This document shows, one piece after another, positions 10,784 to 22,971 of a stretch of DNA of 64,000 nt (positions are counted from its first letter, which is position 1; the number at the start of each line of letters is the position of its first letter). Origin of the DNA: Sipunculus nudus (taxonomy: Eukaryota; Annelida; Sipuncula; Golfingiida; Sipunculidae). Position numbers and translations under genes: made by a program. The notes beneath the pieces were generated by a model. It was not told where the DNA came from and did no database searches. It worked only from the letters and a program-made list of their open reading frames with translations. Location: assembly GCA_026874595.1 (NCBI GenBank), contig CM049314.1, positions 74,850,300 to 74,914,299 of the forward strand, given 5' to 3'.

Positions 10784-13301
10784 AACTTCTTTGCTACATC
10801 TTGAAACAAAATTGGTTGTTCCATGTTCAGCACAGTGTACTCTTGGTCATATATGCTAGTGAGTTTCTTGCTGTTTTCCTCCCTCTTTTGTCGCAACATG
10901 TCATTACTAGGGCCACTGATGCACAAGGGGAGGTTGCACGGAAGTTCTCCACCAAATAATAGCTCGGCTGGTGATGGTATCTGTGGGCCAATGGGTGTGG
11001 TTCTGAGTGTTAGTAACGCGATATCGGTGTCTCGTGGCGATTTTTGGATCATGGCCCACACCGTACCGAAGGCTCGCTCTATGAAGCCATGTGAACCGGG
11101 GTGATGCGGTGAACTGGTGATATGTGTGATCCCCAAGTCAGATAACATCTGTTGGTAGGCTTTTCCGATAAATTGCCGTCCATTATCGGAGATGATTTTG
11201 TTAGGTACACCAAACATCGAGAAAATCTTACTTGTGATGGTTGCGATCTTCTGGCTGCTGGTGTCTGGGCCCAGTTTTTCAACAAATGGGTACTAGGAAT
11301 GATAATCAGATATGATGAGATAATTTTCATTGTTGACAGTGATGAGATCAGTTCCAAGTGTAAAATCATCTGTCACAGGCATGAGTTTTTCTTTGGACTG
11401 TGATGCTTGATAATCATTGGCATTGCACGCACTGTGCATCAAGTGATTCAATGTCCTTGTTGATGCCTGGCCAGTAAATACATGTTCTGGCTCGCTGCTG
11501 GCATCGCGTAACACCTTGATGTCCAGCATGAACGTCACTGAGGTACTGCTGGCGAAGTGTGGACGGGATGATAACTTGTGAACCTTTGAGTCCGTCTTCG
11601 ATACTCAGTTCATCACGGAACAACCAGTATAGGCGTGTGCTGGTGTGGGTATATCTCCTATGCTCCGGGAAACCCGCTCGAACGTATTTGGTGAGGTGTG
11701 CAAATACTGGATTGTTCTGATTGGCCGTTCGTTGTTCAAGCCTCGGTTGGCTAAACTGGATGAGAGATACGCATATGTCAAGTGCTATTTCTGGACTTGA
11801 CTTTCCGGTCGGGAGTCGCAATAGGCTGTCAGCTAGTGTCATCTCCTTTCCGGGTCGGTATTTTATTTTGTAGTCGTATTGCTGTAGTCATAACAGCATC
11901 CGTTGTAAACGAGCCGGTGCCGCTGTGAGGCTCTTCTTGGTGATCATTTCTAGTGGCTTATGGTCACTCACAATAACGAAATGGGTACCAAATATATATT
12001 GGTGAAAACGTTTAGCACCAAAAACACAAGCTAGTAACTCTCGTTCGATATTTGCATATCGCTGTTCAACATCTATCAGGCTCTTGGAGGCAAAAGCTAT
12101 TGTTTTGCCCTCTTGTTTAAGTGCGGCCCCTAAAGCTTTCTGGCTTGCATCGACTTCAATCACAGCCGGCTTTTCTGGATTGAAATATGTCAGTGTGGTT
12201 TCCTTGCATATGATGTTTTTAAGCGTACTGAATGCTGCTTCTTGTTCTTGATTCCACTGGAATTCACTGTCCTTAGTAAGCAGTTGCCGAAGAGGGGTAG
12301 TGTGCTGACTAAGATGAGGTATATAGGGTGACAGGTAGGTAATCATCCCCAGCAGCCACATTGGTTGGAGCCTTGAGATCACGGATTGCCTCCACTTTTT
12401 TAGGGTCCGGGCGAACCCCATCACTAGTGTAAATATTTCCAAAAAACTGGATTTCTGGAGACCTGATTACCGACTTATCAGCATTGAAGACAAGGTTGAC
12501 CTCCTGGGCTCTTTGCATCAGTATGTGCAGGTTAGTATCATGTTCTGCTTATGTGCTGCCAAAAACTGCGATGTCATCCGCAATTGAGACTACACCTGGT
12601 AGACCCTCCAGTGCTTGGTCCATAGCTGCTTGAAAAGCATCTTGGCTGACATTCAAGCCAAATGGTAGGCGTTGGAAACAATATCGCCCGAAAGGGGTAT
12701 TGAACGTGGTCAGTAGCTAACTATCTGGTTCCAGGCAGATGGACCAGTATCCAGACTTGGCATCAAGTTTGCTAAAAACAGTCGCCTTGTTGAACTTGTG
12801 CGCTAGCTCATCCATCGTGGGTATATGGTGTTGGCCCCTCTTAAGTGCTGCATTTAAAGCCTTGGGGTCTATGCAGACTCGAATAGACCCGTCTTGCTTG
12901 GGCACATATGTTAGGCTTGAAACCCAGTCTGTGGGTTCTGTCACAGGATGAATTACATCTAAGGATATCATTCGATCCAGTTCCTCTTTTATTTTGTCCC
13001 GCAGCTCGATAGGTGTTCGTCGGGGTGGGTGTATAACTGGACACGCGTCTTCTCTCAATGTCAGTTTATAGGCTCCTGGCAACTTGCCAAGTCCTGTAAA
13101 ATGATCTGGGTACATTTCTTTAAGATGCACAAATGATTCAATTGGTGTTTCGTTGGTGCCGGTGCCCTGCGTTATTTTGCAATTAAGTCTGATGAGACCG
13201 ATATCAGTGCAGGTTGGCAGACCGAATATGACGGGTCCGTCAGTTTCGGCAACGAAGAAAGTACAAACTTTGTAAGGGCTCCCTTCGAAACTACATCTCA
13301 T
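10738..13301 (-). pseudogene. pol: gypsy A pol (protease end, RT, RNase H, integrase), broken
   Basis: Several overlapping frames together cover one pol. RT (12540-13301): conserved VIHPPRR, KEELDRM, DGSIRVCIDPK and FSKLDAKSGYW blocks, with the catalytic box as IADDIAVFG and an in-frame stop just after it. RNase H (11888-12442): EVDASQKALGAAL, ERELLACVF and SDHKPLE supply the acidic residues. Integrase (10738-11842): zinc-binding HAGHQG with CVQCQ, then catalytic core residues in GTDL, ISDNGRQF and GFIERAF, followed by PSPAELLFGG and a C-terminal EPSRSYTIH segment. At least three frameshifts (near 12440, 11500, 11230) and stops show it is non-functional. The integrase is closest in this window to that of gypsy C. 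Confidence 0.92.
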
Positions 13302-13386
13302 GCTTACTGTCCCATAATGTTTGATCGTGGTGCCGTTTTATGCAGAAAGTTTGGTACCAGATGGGTTAACTTGTGGGCAACCATCC

Positions 13387-14281
13387 TTATCTATGCACCA
13401 CGGAAATATCTGGCGGAAAGTCTGTGCTGGCAATATAGTCTTGTGTGCCCGTGTCCATCTTGCCTTTAAGGTTTGTGGTACGGTTAGCGTATGGTACGAT
13501 TTGTATTGTTGCGTAGGCTTCGGTTTCTGACCTGTCTGTTGTCAGTGTACTGAACTGTAAATGCTCAAAGTTGTCAGGTAGCTTTTGCTCTTGGCACTCT
13601 AAGGTGTTGATTCTTTTGGACTGTGGTTTTTTCAGGTTTGTTTTGTGCACCTTTTTCGTGTTTTGGCAAACTTTGCCCCAGTGTTCCTGTATATGATATT
13701 TGTTACATACCTGGTCCTTTGCTGGACAGTCGACACGTTTATGTGGTGCACCACCACAAACGAAACAATGCTTGCCTCTACACTGTACATGTTTGTGCAG
13801 CTTTTTATGTTTGATGTGTTTGACTTCCCCTATGGTTGTTTGTTGGGCAAACTGCTGCAGCTGGGCAGACGTAACTTCATAGGTGTGTGCGCACTCTATG
13901 CATTTATTGAAAGTCAGATCTTTAGGGTCTTGGCTTAACAGTTTCTTTCTGACTGGGTCATGTGCAGTGCCCTTAATGATCTGGTCTATGAGATTATCAT
14001 CAGTCATCAGGGGTAGCAAAATTGCACTTCTGTGCTTGACTGCGTAAGCATGTCACAAAGGAATCAATTGACTCAGCTGCATTCTGTTTCATATCACGCA
14101 GCTGAAAACGTGCTAATCTGAAGTTGGATCTAGGCTCAAAATATGATGTGAATGCATCCCACACTTTATCAGGGTCCTCTTTATCACTGACTGTCAGGTG
14201 CGACCAATTGTCAAAAATTTCAACCCCTGCTGGTCCCAGCCATAGCAATATGTAATTGACACACAGACCTGTACTCGGCAA
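13387..14281 (-). pseudogene. gag: gypsy A gag with CCHC zinc knuckle and start of protease, frameshifted
   Basis: The N-terminal half (14000-14281) has the gypsy capsid phrase WDAFTSYFEP and ARFQLRDMKQ. The second half (13387-14019) has a zinc knuckle of the form CFVCGGAPHKRVDC (CCHC spacing), a basic linker, and at its end a DTG protease triad in KMDTGTQ. The halves are in different frames and overlap by about 20 bp, so a frameshift lies near 14000-14019. Gag would assemble the retrotransposon particle. A start codon is not certain; upstream in-frame sequence reaches toward the primer-binding site. Confidence 0.88.
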
Positions 14282-14404
14282 AATGCAATTGGCGGGAAAT
14301 GGCTGGTGTCACTGACAGCCGCCGTCCGCTGGTAAGTGAAATGCTGCTCGCGCTTGTCCGCTTTGAAAATAGTCCGTATCTATTGGCAACGGGTCCCAGC
14401 TATC

Positions 14405-14420
14405 TTCACCACTGCCACCA
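14405..14420 (-). promoter_or_regulatory. Primer-binding site of gypsy A
   Basis: Immediately inside the 5' LTR the minus strand reads TGGTGGCAGTGGTGAA, starting with the TGG that pairs with a tRNA 3' CCA. The tRNA species was not determined. Confidence 0.75.
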
Positions 14421-14603
14421 TGTTGTAATATTTCACTGACACTGTCATGAACGTAACACAGGACTTTATTAAAACAGATACAGCGAACTCGAGTGTGCTG
14501 CACAGGAGGCTGCCATATTGAGAAGAGAGAGTTGCGCATGCGCATATATATATACACTATGATCGGGGATCAATTCTTAAATGTTTTGTTTGATAATATA
14601 ACA
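14421..14603 (-). repeat. 5' LTR of gypsy A
   Basis: It is 183 bp, TG...CA on the minus strand, followed by the ATGTC duplication. It contains AATAAA in element sense. It differs from the 3' LTR mainly by substitutions and a longer (AT)n stretch near 14545. Confidence 0.93.
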
Positions 14604-14608
14604 ATGTC

Positions 14609-14710
14609 TAATTTTCAATTACTGTTGATCTCCTTTTAAAACTATAAAACATGTAAGCTGCTAAATTTGTTATTTGGAATAAGTTATCAAAATTTAGTAT
14701 CAACTTGAAG
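14609..14710 (-). mobile_element. LINE second part: end of ORF2-like protein
   Basis: On the minus strand this encodes the last residues of a LINE reverse-transcriptase protein, including TNLAAYMFYSFKRR. That aligns with NNLAAFVYHAFKRR of the LINE at 28338-29087. The CPxC zinc motif is lost by 5' truncation. It continues into 8713-9360 across the gypsy A insertion. Confidence 0.8.
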
Positions 14711-14755
14711 TACCAGTTCTTGAATCTCATAGTAAACAGAGATATAGAAATAGCA

Positions 14756-15378
14756 AACAAGTGACCCATGGTTCATAATGCTAAGCTGACTAAGAAGCCA
14801 TTCACAAAACAAATTTTATCATCTGAATGCAACTTTTTTAGGTGGTATCTCCTATTCAACTGATGCTTAGCTCGGAGGATATGGGTAACTCAGACTTTAA
14901 TGTCAAGTTAGAAGATTCTAGGTGCAATTATTACGATTTGTGCCCTGTTAACAGTCAACCACATCTCTGAAGGTCTCAAAAAAGAGAGAAAAAAATGTGT
15001 TAAATTTGCAAAAAAAAAAATCCAGGTTGCGACACCAGTTTGCAGGAACTGATGAAACACTCCATGATTAATGTGCATGCACAGAATATTTTGATCAATG
15101 CATTAGTTGTTCAGATACTGGAGCTTCTGTAACAAATTTTTAATTATTCTGGGGCGGGGGGGGGGGGGGGGGGTTCTCTGAGCCCAAAATCTCAAGAGGA
15201 TATGGGTAACAGAGACCTAATTTCAGGATTCCAAAGAGATTTTACATGGACATTCCTGGATGTCGAGCTAGAAGAATCTGGGTCCAGCAGTTACAATTTG
15301 TGCCCAGTTAACAGACAGACAGACGATGTACAAAGGGTGGTCTCAATAGCTCAGATGACTTTCATTCAGCTGAGCTAA
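14756..15378 (+). repeat. Family S-related short element, copy 2
   Basis: It starts AACAAGTGACCCATGG and ends with AGCTCAGATGACTTTC, then CTGAGCTAA (15371-15378), the start and end signature of family S. The body is shorter and diverged, with a G run at 15150-15172 and a GACAGACAGACG tail near 15312. It begins 31 bp after the LINE duplication. Confidence 0.65.
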
Positions 15379-15761
15379 AAATGAATAAAACACTCTTTAA
15401 CTAGACTGGACTTTAATATTTGTTATACAGTAATTTGCTGTGTTCTTATTCAAGTTATTGGTTTACTGTAAAAGCCACTAGGGGCCCAAAACACATGGCT
15501 TATTCCATATAATACATTAGCACACGAAAGCCACTGAACCAAATTTAAAACAAAACATGCAGTACATTCAACATGCAGTACAGTTATTTGTTTATTTGGT
15601 ATCAATATGTAAGTACGTATAAGGATGCAAAATGATTTCTGTATTTCTCTACTGTATTGTGAATCAAATCATCTCATGAGTTGACGGGGATACACAGCCC
15701 CGGCTCATATTGTTACTATCAATATCTCATGATAAAATCTGGATCACAATACATTACTTAA
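15379..15761. other. Unassigned AT-rich sequence
   Basis: I see no gene or structured repeat before the 49-bp array that follows. Confidence 0.5.
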
Positions 15762-16210
15762 CTCACAATATGATACACAATACATATAAAGCTAACATTA
15801 CAGTACTTCACTCACAATATGATACACAATACATATAAAGCTAACATTACAGTACTTCACTCACAATATGATACACAATACATATAAAGCTAGCATTAAA
15901 GTACTTCACTCACAATATGATACACAATACATATCAAGCCAACATTACAGTACTTCACTTACACTATGATACACAATACAAATAAAGCCAACATTACAAT
16001 ACTTACCTCACAATATGATACTCAATACATATAAAGCTAGCATTACAGTACTTCACTCACAATGTGATGTACAATACATATAAAGCTAACATTATATGAT
16101 ACACAATACAAATAAAGCTAACATTACAGTACTTCATTCACAATATGACACACATGTGAATACAAAGAAAGCGTATATTACATAATACATATAAAGCTAA
16201 CATTCTATGC
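15762..16210. repeat. 49-bp minisatellite
   Basis: Units read 'ctcacaatatgatacacaat', 'acatataaagctaacattac' and 'agtacttca', at 15762, 15811, 15860 and onward. The first copies are almost identical, and later ones decay and shorten. About nine units in all. Confidence 0.92.
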
Positions 16211-16857
16211 AATATTTAAGTTTGTATTGTGATATATAGATGCATAGGTGAATGGTTAAGGCCCCTGTCCGCATCAAAATTCCATTTTTATGGCTGAGTG
16301 GAGCACATTTTCCCATTTTCTGATTTAATAAAAAATATGACATTTGGGCTTGTACTTATTTTCTGTCAAAAAATAACAATATTTAGACTGCATCACATGT
16401 TTTAAACAACTCACTAAGATCTCACTGACCATAGTACATACCAAAGTTCAAGTCAATCCATATAATATCATAACAGACATTAGATCTTTGGAATATATTT
16501 CAGTCAAAATGAACAAATAATAGAGGTATATGTACTGGTAACAATATTCTTGAACTCTTAAAAGGCTACTTGAATCCAAGTCCAAGTCTGAGTGCTTGTT
16601 GTTTAAAGACAAGTCCACCTTCTCCAATATACGCGTAATTTGGAACCTAAATTGAAGTCCAAGTCCGATGCTAATTTCCATGAATTAGAATTTTCATGTT
16701 TATTTTTATATCAGTTTACTCAGTTTTATTGAATGTTTAATTACATATAGCTCCCAGTGCGGACCTGAAGATTGGTCTTTCTTTTAGTAGTTTATGTCTT
16801 ATAGTATCTGAGAGAGCATTTCCCTGCTGGACTAAAGATGATTTCAGCTTTAATGAT
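16211..16857. other. Unassigned sequence before the 27-bp array
   Basis: It contains isolated degenerate matches to the following minisatellite ('gaatccaagtccaagtctg' near 16572). No gene is seen. Confidence 0.5.
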
Positions 16858-17180
16858 ATCTCAAGTCCAAGTACAAGTCTGATTCCAGTAACCTCAAGTA
16901 AAAGTCTGAGTCCTGTAACCTCAAGTACAAGTCTGAGTCCAGTAACCTCAAGTACAAGTCTGAGTCCAGTAACCTCAAGTACAAGTCTGAGTCCAGTAAC
17001 CTCAAGTACAAGTCTGAGTCCAGTAACCTCAAGTACAAGTCTGAGTCCAGTAACCTCAAGTACAAGTCTGAGTTCAGTAACCTCAAGAAAAAGTCTGAGT
17101 CCAGTAACCTCAAGTACAAGTCTGAGTCCAGTAACCTCAAGTACAAGTCTGAGTCCAGTAACCTCAAGTACAAGTCTGAG
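16858..17180. repeat. 27-bp minisatellite
   Basis: About twelve units of 'cctcaagtacaagtctgagt' plus 'ccagtaa'. The period equals nine codons, so frames stay open for 119-149 codons on the minus strand. Those ORFs are repeat artefacts. Confidence 0.95.
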
Positions 17181-17339
17181 TCCCAAAAAAAGTGGACTCT
17201 AGTGCACAAGTCTTACATTACTGATGCAAGACATGATTTTACTGTGATGTTATGAAGTGGTAACTTTAAAAAAATTGGTAGGTAAACAAAAACTCAAATA
17301 TATTACAAATAGCCTTAAAGGGATCCAATCACCCATCTG

Positions 17340-17430
17340 ACCTTTAAGGCTTTAAATTCCAATAACGCCCGCCAGGGCGCGCGGTTTGTCACGGGCCTGG
17401 AGTTCAAAGGCGCCCGCCCGGGCGCGCTAA
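17340..17430. other. Small GC-rich patch with GGGCGCGC duplications
   Basis: Two similar CG-rich blocks, 'cgcccgccagggcgcgcgg' and 'gcgcccgcccgggcgcgc', lie about 40 bp apart in otherwise AT-rich DNA. It could be a small CpG-rich regulatory patch or a repeat remnant; nothing links it to a gene. Confidence 0.4.
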
Positions 17431-20400
17431 AGCCCATTTTACATACCCGTAATTGGGGCAAGTTTTGGGGGTGAAATGTCTATTGTCATCCATCATATTT
17501 GTACTTAAATGAAAGAGAAAAACGCCAAGTGTTGTTCTAACATGTGACCAAGATCCAAACTGGCGCGAACGCAGACTTGTTGGAAAAATATAAAAATGAT
17601 TGACTTTCACTCACGTGGCCTTGTTACGTGGGCCCTGGTAACATGTCGGCTGCGAGAGTAAAATCAGACACCTACGCTAAATTCATCAGAAATCGGTAAA
17701 TTACCAAATGTTGGCAATCAATCCTGGTGACAAAATCAAGTGCAGTGTGTTTACAGATTTAACTTCCGTTAAACATTTCCAAGATCATATATTATCCCCT
17801 TTTTTATTGGTTTAACTTGTGACCAATGATCGCCGTCCGACTGACTGACGCGTCTGACAGACACCACGCACGTGATCTGCGTGACCTCCTTACTGTGTCA
17901 TGTACTGGCACTGGAAAACCATTTTTAACCGATATCATTTAATAAAATGAGTATTTATTTTAAATATTAACATATTTTCTTAACTAAAAATCGAAGATAC
18001 TGTCATATATCATGTCGTATATATATGTGATGTCTGATTGTTTACTAGTGATCATTTCTGTGCCATACATTCTATGTACAATCGTAATCGGGCACAATCG
18101 GCCGTGCACAAGAACTGTCAATCATTCTAAGAGGCTTTTTGGATTGAAAATAAAATTAATACCGTCTTAAATTAGAGACAGCCAGATATTATAGGGATAT
18201 AGTTAATTTTCCAGTGTAAAATATAAAGATAACTTTATACTCCATGAAATATTGAAGTAATTATTTTACGACGTATACGTGGAACTGTACGCCTATACAC
18301 CCAGATCCTTGAATATGTAAAACAAGACAGTAAGTGACTTATACGCTTGAACAAATATGTATTAACACGGTTTTAACACATACTGAACAGATTTTACAAA
18401 TTTTTATATGTGTAGTACTTCCTGTATATGTATAGGCTACATGTGTACGTGCACGTGTGCGCGCTTTTGTGTGTGTGTGTATATATATAGGCCTATGTGC
18501 GTATCATAATTTTCATTAGTGATTGAAAAAAGCACCAGTAGTTGTCACTGCCAGTGAAACAGATTTTGGGCGAAGCTGCAAAACATCTAAAAATATATAT
18601 GGCACATAGCAAACTAAATTTTAAAAATATAACCTATTATATTATGAATTGAAATAATTTTTTTTGTAATACGTTTGCCTATAACAGGCTATTCATTGTT
18701 GCAAGGAATAGTACTGCGTTATAAATGTTTGTACCTTTTAAACATAAAATCTGGTCACTAATACCAGAACTTATAACTCCTTTTTATATTTTATCCATGA
18801 AAGTTTCTCAAATCGGGTTCATTCGCCGCCTATATTCATAAAAAAATACATAACGTATACCGCAGCCTGCATATACATCGCATATACCGTACGTGCACCC
18901 GGTATAAACGCCGCTTTATATTGATATCGCTCTCAAAACCCAGTCAACACTTGCATGCATGGCCCAGGGATTAAATATGGAAAATGTGTCGTGGTCATGA
19001 TAATCCTTTAAAGTCATACGGCGGAGTCAGTCTCAGTCATGATACATGCAAGAAAATGAATAAAATGCATTCGCCAATCTTAAATTAGAAGCTATAGCGT
19101 ATATATATAGTGACGGTGACACAGTGAAAGTAAAATATTAAGACCAAAGATGCGGACTTTCGATATGCATGCGCATGGTGTATTCAAAATGACGATCGAG
19201 AAACCATGCAGGTGGACAAATTAGACTGAAATCTAATTGTACCTTTCCATTGCTGTAAAATAAGATTTAAAAGACGCAGGTATACAAATATATCTATATT
19301 GCAAAATGTTTGATGGCTTTGTCTCAAACTTGCCCCTTTCGAAGACCTAAAATACCACAGGGTGTCGGCTTCTATTTTTACCCACCGACCTTGTCATTTT
19401 CACGTTTGATTGACAGTTTATATTAGCACAAGGAAATTTTCCTATCACACAGAAGATTTTAGCGGAAAGACAGCACACAACATGTGGCCAACCAGACGGG
19501 GATTCGGAGTGAAAATTACTAATTTAAATTGGCATCTATTACATTAATCATCAAAGGATAATGACTTCATTTACAATGTTCGGGAACCGAACGACATGTA
19601 TAATTGCCAGGTGTAGGTCATGGTCCGCGTCTCTACAGCTGACGGGACTGGTGAATACAAAATAAATAAATAAACAAAAACCCAAGAGATCATAACTTAT
19701 TAGAAGTTTTTGGAACATTCCAGGTGCTTCTTAAGAATTATTGAATTGTTGCTGCATATTGTTTTATAATTAACTGGAACTCTGCCTCTCCGTGAAATCA
19801 CCACCTTGCAGCCTGGGGAGACCGCATGCTTTCCTGCTGAAGCTGAAGTTTTATCAGCAGTGCATGATATCTGACTATATGAGGGCTTAAATGTACAAAG
19901 TTGCATACGGAGGTTACCAGATTAGCTATATGATTTGAAGTTAGGTCTCGTGTATACTTCTAGTTAACCAAGGAATTGTGCATCTCAAAATTATTAAATA
20001 AATTTCCTACTTTTCTTCAAGTGAAGTTGAATTGAATAAATGTAATTATATATTATATTTCCATTTTATATTAATTTCATATGACGTAATTATGCTTCAT
20101 TTAAATGTCACTGAAATAAAGTGCAAATTGAAGACCTGGATAAGTAAGTGCATAAAGATATGTACGTGCAATTTTCCTCTAAGATACCAGAATGTACTGC
20201 TATGAAATCATAGTAACTAGGCATGATTTTGATAAGCATTGTTGGACATGCGTAGGCCTATATATTTGAATAACATAACATACATTAAAATGTACTGTGA
20301 AAACATGTTTCTTTGGTGTTACTTCACAGTTTAGTATCGTTTTCTCACGTTTATAAACTTTGGTATTATGTGCATTTTCCCCAATAGCACATTTTAAAAA

Positions 20401-20579
20401 CACCTTTCCAACAATAAAAAATATTGATTTTCCATTATTTTATATTCTTGTTAATAACGATTTGTTTACATTAATGTGCATAGGCCTATTTATTATATAT
20501 GTAATAAATTATTGTTCCACTAGTACTACCAGTGTTCTCATTGTTTCTGATCCCTGCGGGAGAGAATCGATTCTAATGC
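17431..20579. other. Low-copy intronic or intergenic DNA, no gene recognised
   Basis: This is the longest stretch in the window without obvious transposon structure. It has short microsatellites (gtgtgtgtgtatatatat near 18470) and ordinary AT-rich DNA with scattered CpGs. A minus-strand ORF at 19700-19906 has no recognisable domain. If the discoidin-like gene is real, this lies within its largest intron. Confidence 0.5.
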
Positions 20580-20830
20580 ATACATATTGCATGACGTGAG
20601 AGGATGTTTCCAGGTAACTCTTGCATGACGTGACAGGATGTTTCCAGGAAACTCTCCCCCCCCCCCCCCACCCCCACAAAAAAAAAAGAATAATCCGACC
20701 GCCAGTCGGCACAGCATCTCATGATGCTTCTTATAATAAACACGCCAGACTCAGTCACGTGAACCATGTCCATTTAAAAGACTTTACAAAATAAACACGC
20801 CAGACACAGTCACGTGAACCTTGCTGATGT
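20580..20830. repeat. Two short local duplications around a C run
   Basis: A 36-bp direct duplication contains 'gatgtttccagg' (20592-20655). A second duplication, 'aaataaacacgccagac', then 'cagtcacgtgaacc', occurs near 20734 and 20791. A polyC/polyA run (20657-20690) lies between them. Confidence 0.75.
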
Positions 20831-21479
20831 AAAAGTAGATACGATTGGGTGATAAAAGTTTGCAGCGTCAGTGCGTCACCGCTGGCTGAGGGATGACGCG
20901 GTAAAATTGGACCGTTCCGGAAAAAAAAACCCCAAACAGACGTCCAGTAAATGTTTTATTTATTTTTATTTTTCCGTTATATTGACTAGATAGGATAATT
21001 CTGTGACTAAAGTCTGCAAAAACCGCCTCGTTAATGTACCTTGTGTGCTACATATTGCTAAATTCACTCATTATCGCTCAATCACCGTCAGCCGCGGAGG
21101 GGCGGGTAATTCAAAAGAAATTGCATGGATACCCTCAATTAAGAAAATAAAGAGTTTTCACAAGTGTAAGACATATTTTTTTTGATTTTTTATTTAAAAT
21201 TTTAGTACATTCGCACTGTTTCGAATGGGAAAGATTTGGATATATCAACGTTTATTTAGGCTAATCGTTGATCGAACCAAGTGCACACCTGTTTACCTGT
21301 CGCACCTGGATCTTTACCAGTGCAGATAAACGCGACAGACCAACTAAACAGCAATTTTATTATTGCATGAAATGTTAACGAACAGGGTAGACACATTTTT
21401 CCAGATTTTATTTTAAAATCAGTCGGCCATTTGTTTTTGCCTGCACATGTAAAAATATATTAATTTGACATAAAAAGGT
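20831..21479. other. Unassigned sequence
   Basis: I see no gene or clear repeat. The first CACCTG/TTACCTGT motifs of the following cluster appear near 21290. Confidence 0.45.
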
Positions 21480-22720
21480 ATATTACAGGTAACCAGATAA
21501 TTAGTGCATTTCACACCCATAAATTATATATTTTGCACATTGGACAAAAGTAAATAGTTTTTATTGCAATGTCCCTTGTAACAAGTATAATATATAATTT
21601 AAATTAAAAAAATGAGAATTTACTTTTATTTACCTGATCTTACCTGTGCAGGTGAGTTAACTTTTACAGGTAGAAATTGGCAAAATTGAAATCCACAAGT
21701 CTCGTGGCTGTGCAGTTAATTAAAAGTTAGTTTCTGCATATTGTTTTAACTCCTTCAGAAATTTCCTCTCCACTTTTAAAATGAAAAGTTGTCTTTATAT
21801 TCTGTACTTACAAAGGTAATTAAATCTGTTTAAGATCAAAGGTATCATTTCAGGTAACCCAATAAATAGTGCAGTTAGTACCTATAATTCATAAATTTTA
21901 CACATGGCACTCAAAATTAAGTTGTATGTTTTTTTTTTCTCCCTTATTACATGTATAAAATATATACTTCATTAAAAAAATAATTTACCTGTATTTACCT
22001 GAACTCACCTGTACAGGTGAGTATGTTTTTATGTGTAACCGTAACCAAAATTATCAATTTATGTTTTACATGTCTGAAAAATCAAAATATAATGGTTTTA
22101 CACAGTTGACACCTGTTTATCCATATTCTTCTCAGCCACTTTTCAGCATGATTTTGTCACTGCCACAGGTAATTAGATCAGTTGAAGAACAAAGGTACTA
22201 TTCACATAGGTAACTTAATTACTGTATTAAAAGCACCTGTTCTTATATCAAAATGAATTATACAGTCCATAAATAGAGAAGGTATTAATTTATAGTAACT
22301 ATATTGATGAACAAGCTGTTTGCTAACATATTCAGAAAAAAAAATAATTTACCTTTACTAACCTGTACAGGTAAACATATGTGTTATATGTTAATAATCA
22401 TAGAATGTGCTCTTTGGGTCAGCAAGCTTTTCAGGTGAAAAATATTTGATTTCTACAGAAAAAAACCAATTTACTTGCACATTCTGGTTCGTTGGTGGTT
22501 CCCTTTCCAGTATTAAACCAAATCATTTACCTTTTTCTTACCTTTAATTAATAATTACCTTAGAGTGAAAAAAAAATCCTTACATTTCCCTTTTTTTATC
22601 AAAGGGTTAATGGGTTACCTGAACAGGATGAAAGGGGTCATTTTGTTGATATACCACTGAGTGGAAATACAGTTAGTTCAGATTTACCTGTTTTTACCTG
22701 TATATACCTTAGTTACATAC
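21480..22720. repeat. Diverged ~355-bp tandem repeat rich in CACCTG/CAGGTG
   Basis: Three to four ancient tandem units align by eye on two anchors. 'caggtaac' plus 'taattagtgca'-like sequence occurs near 21487, 21852 and 22206. 'atttacct' plus 'tacctgtacaggt'-like sequence occurs near 21635, 21985 and 22347. Spacing is about 350-366 bp. The best-preserved motif is a 16-bp perfect palindrome, TCACCTGTACAGGTGA (22005-22020). A fourth, weaker unit seems to follow near 22530-22710. Confidence 0.65.
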
Positions 22721-22971
22721 ATATCAAACCAGGTATATAGAAAATAAATAAAATAATATGATGGACATATACCTGACAGTAAAAGCTGAAAATTTCACAA
22801 AGATACCTTTAACGATTACTGAGTTAATGTCTCTTATATAGATTCATGTCAAAATGTGGAAAAAATGCAAAATAAATCTGAACAGTAGGAGTGTGACAAT
22901 CCACAGGCTAATCTGAACAGTAAAGGGTTAATTTATAGACTAAAGGTTATCCCTTGATGATTTTATATAAA

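Larger units (their letters stand above)
9361..14603 (-). mobile_element. Ty3/gypsy LTR retrotransposon A, complete but degenerate
   Basis: This 5243-bp element on the minus strand is bounded by LTRs of 179 bp (9361-9539) and 183 bp (14421-14603), beginning TG and ending CA in element sense. The 5-bp duplication ATGTC lies at 9356-9360 and 14604-14608. The order gag, protease, reverse transcriptase, RNase H, integrase puts it in Ty3/gypsy (Metaviridae-type elements). Frameshifts and stops break gag and pol. LTRs differ by roughly ten substitutions and two indels by eye, so the insertion is not recent. It landed inside a LINE. No env-like ORF is seen. Confidence 0.95.

Noticed and set aside
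15762-17180. CRISPR-like direct repeats
   Set aside because: Units are contiguous with no unique spacers, and the DNA is metazoan; these are minisatellites.
16737-17209. Repetitive 119- and 149-codon minus-strand ORFs (LRLVLEVTG repeats)
   Set aside because: Artefact of the 27-bp minisatellite; two overlapping frames are both open and there is no non-repeat domain.
19700-19906. 68-codon minus-strand ORF (SCTADKTSASAGKHAV)
   Set aside because: No recognisable domain, no clear splice sites at its edges, and length within chance expectation.
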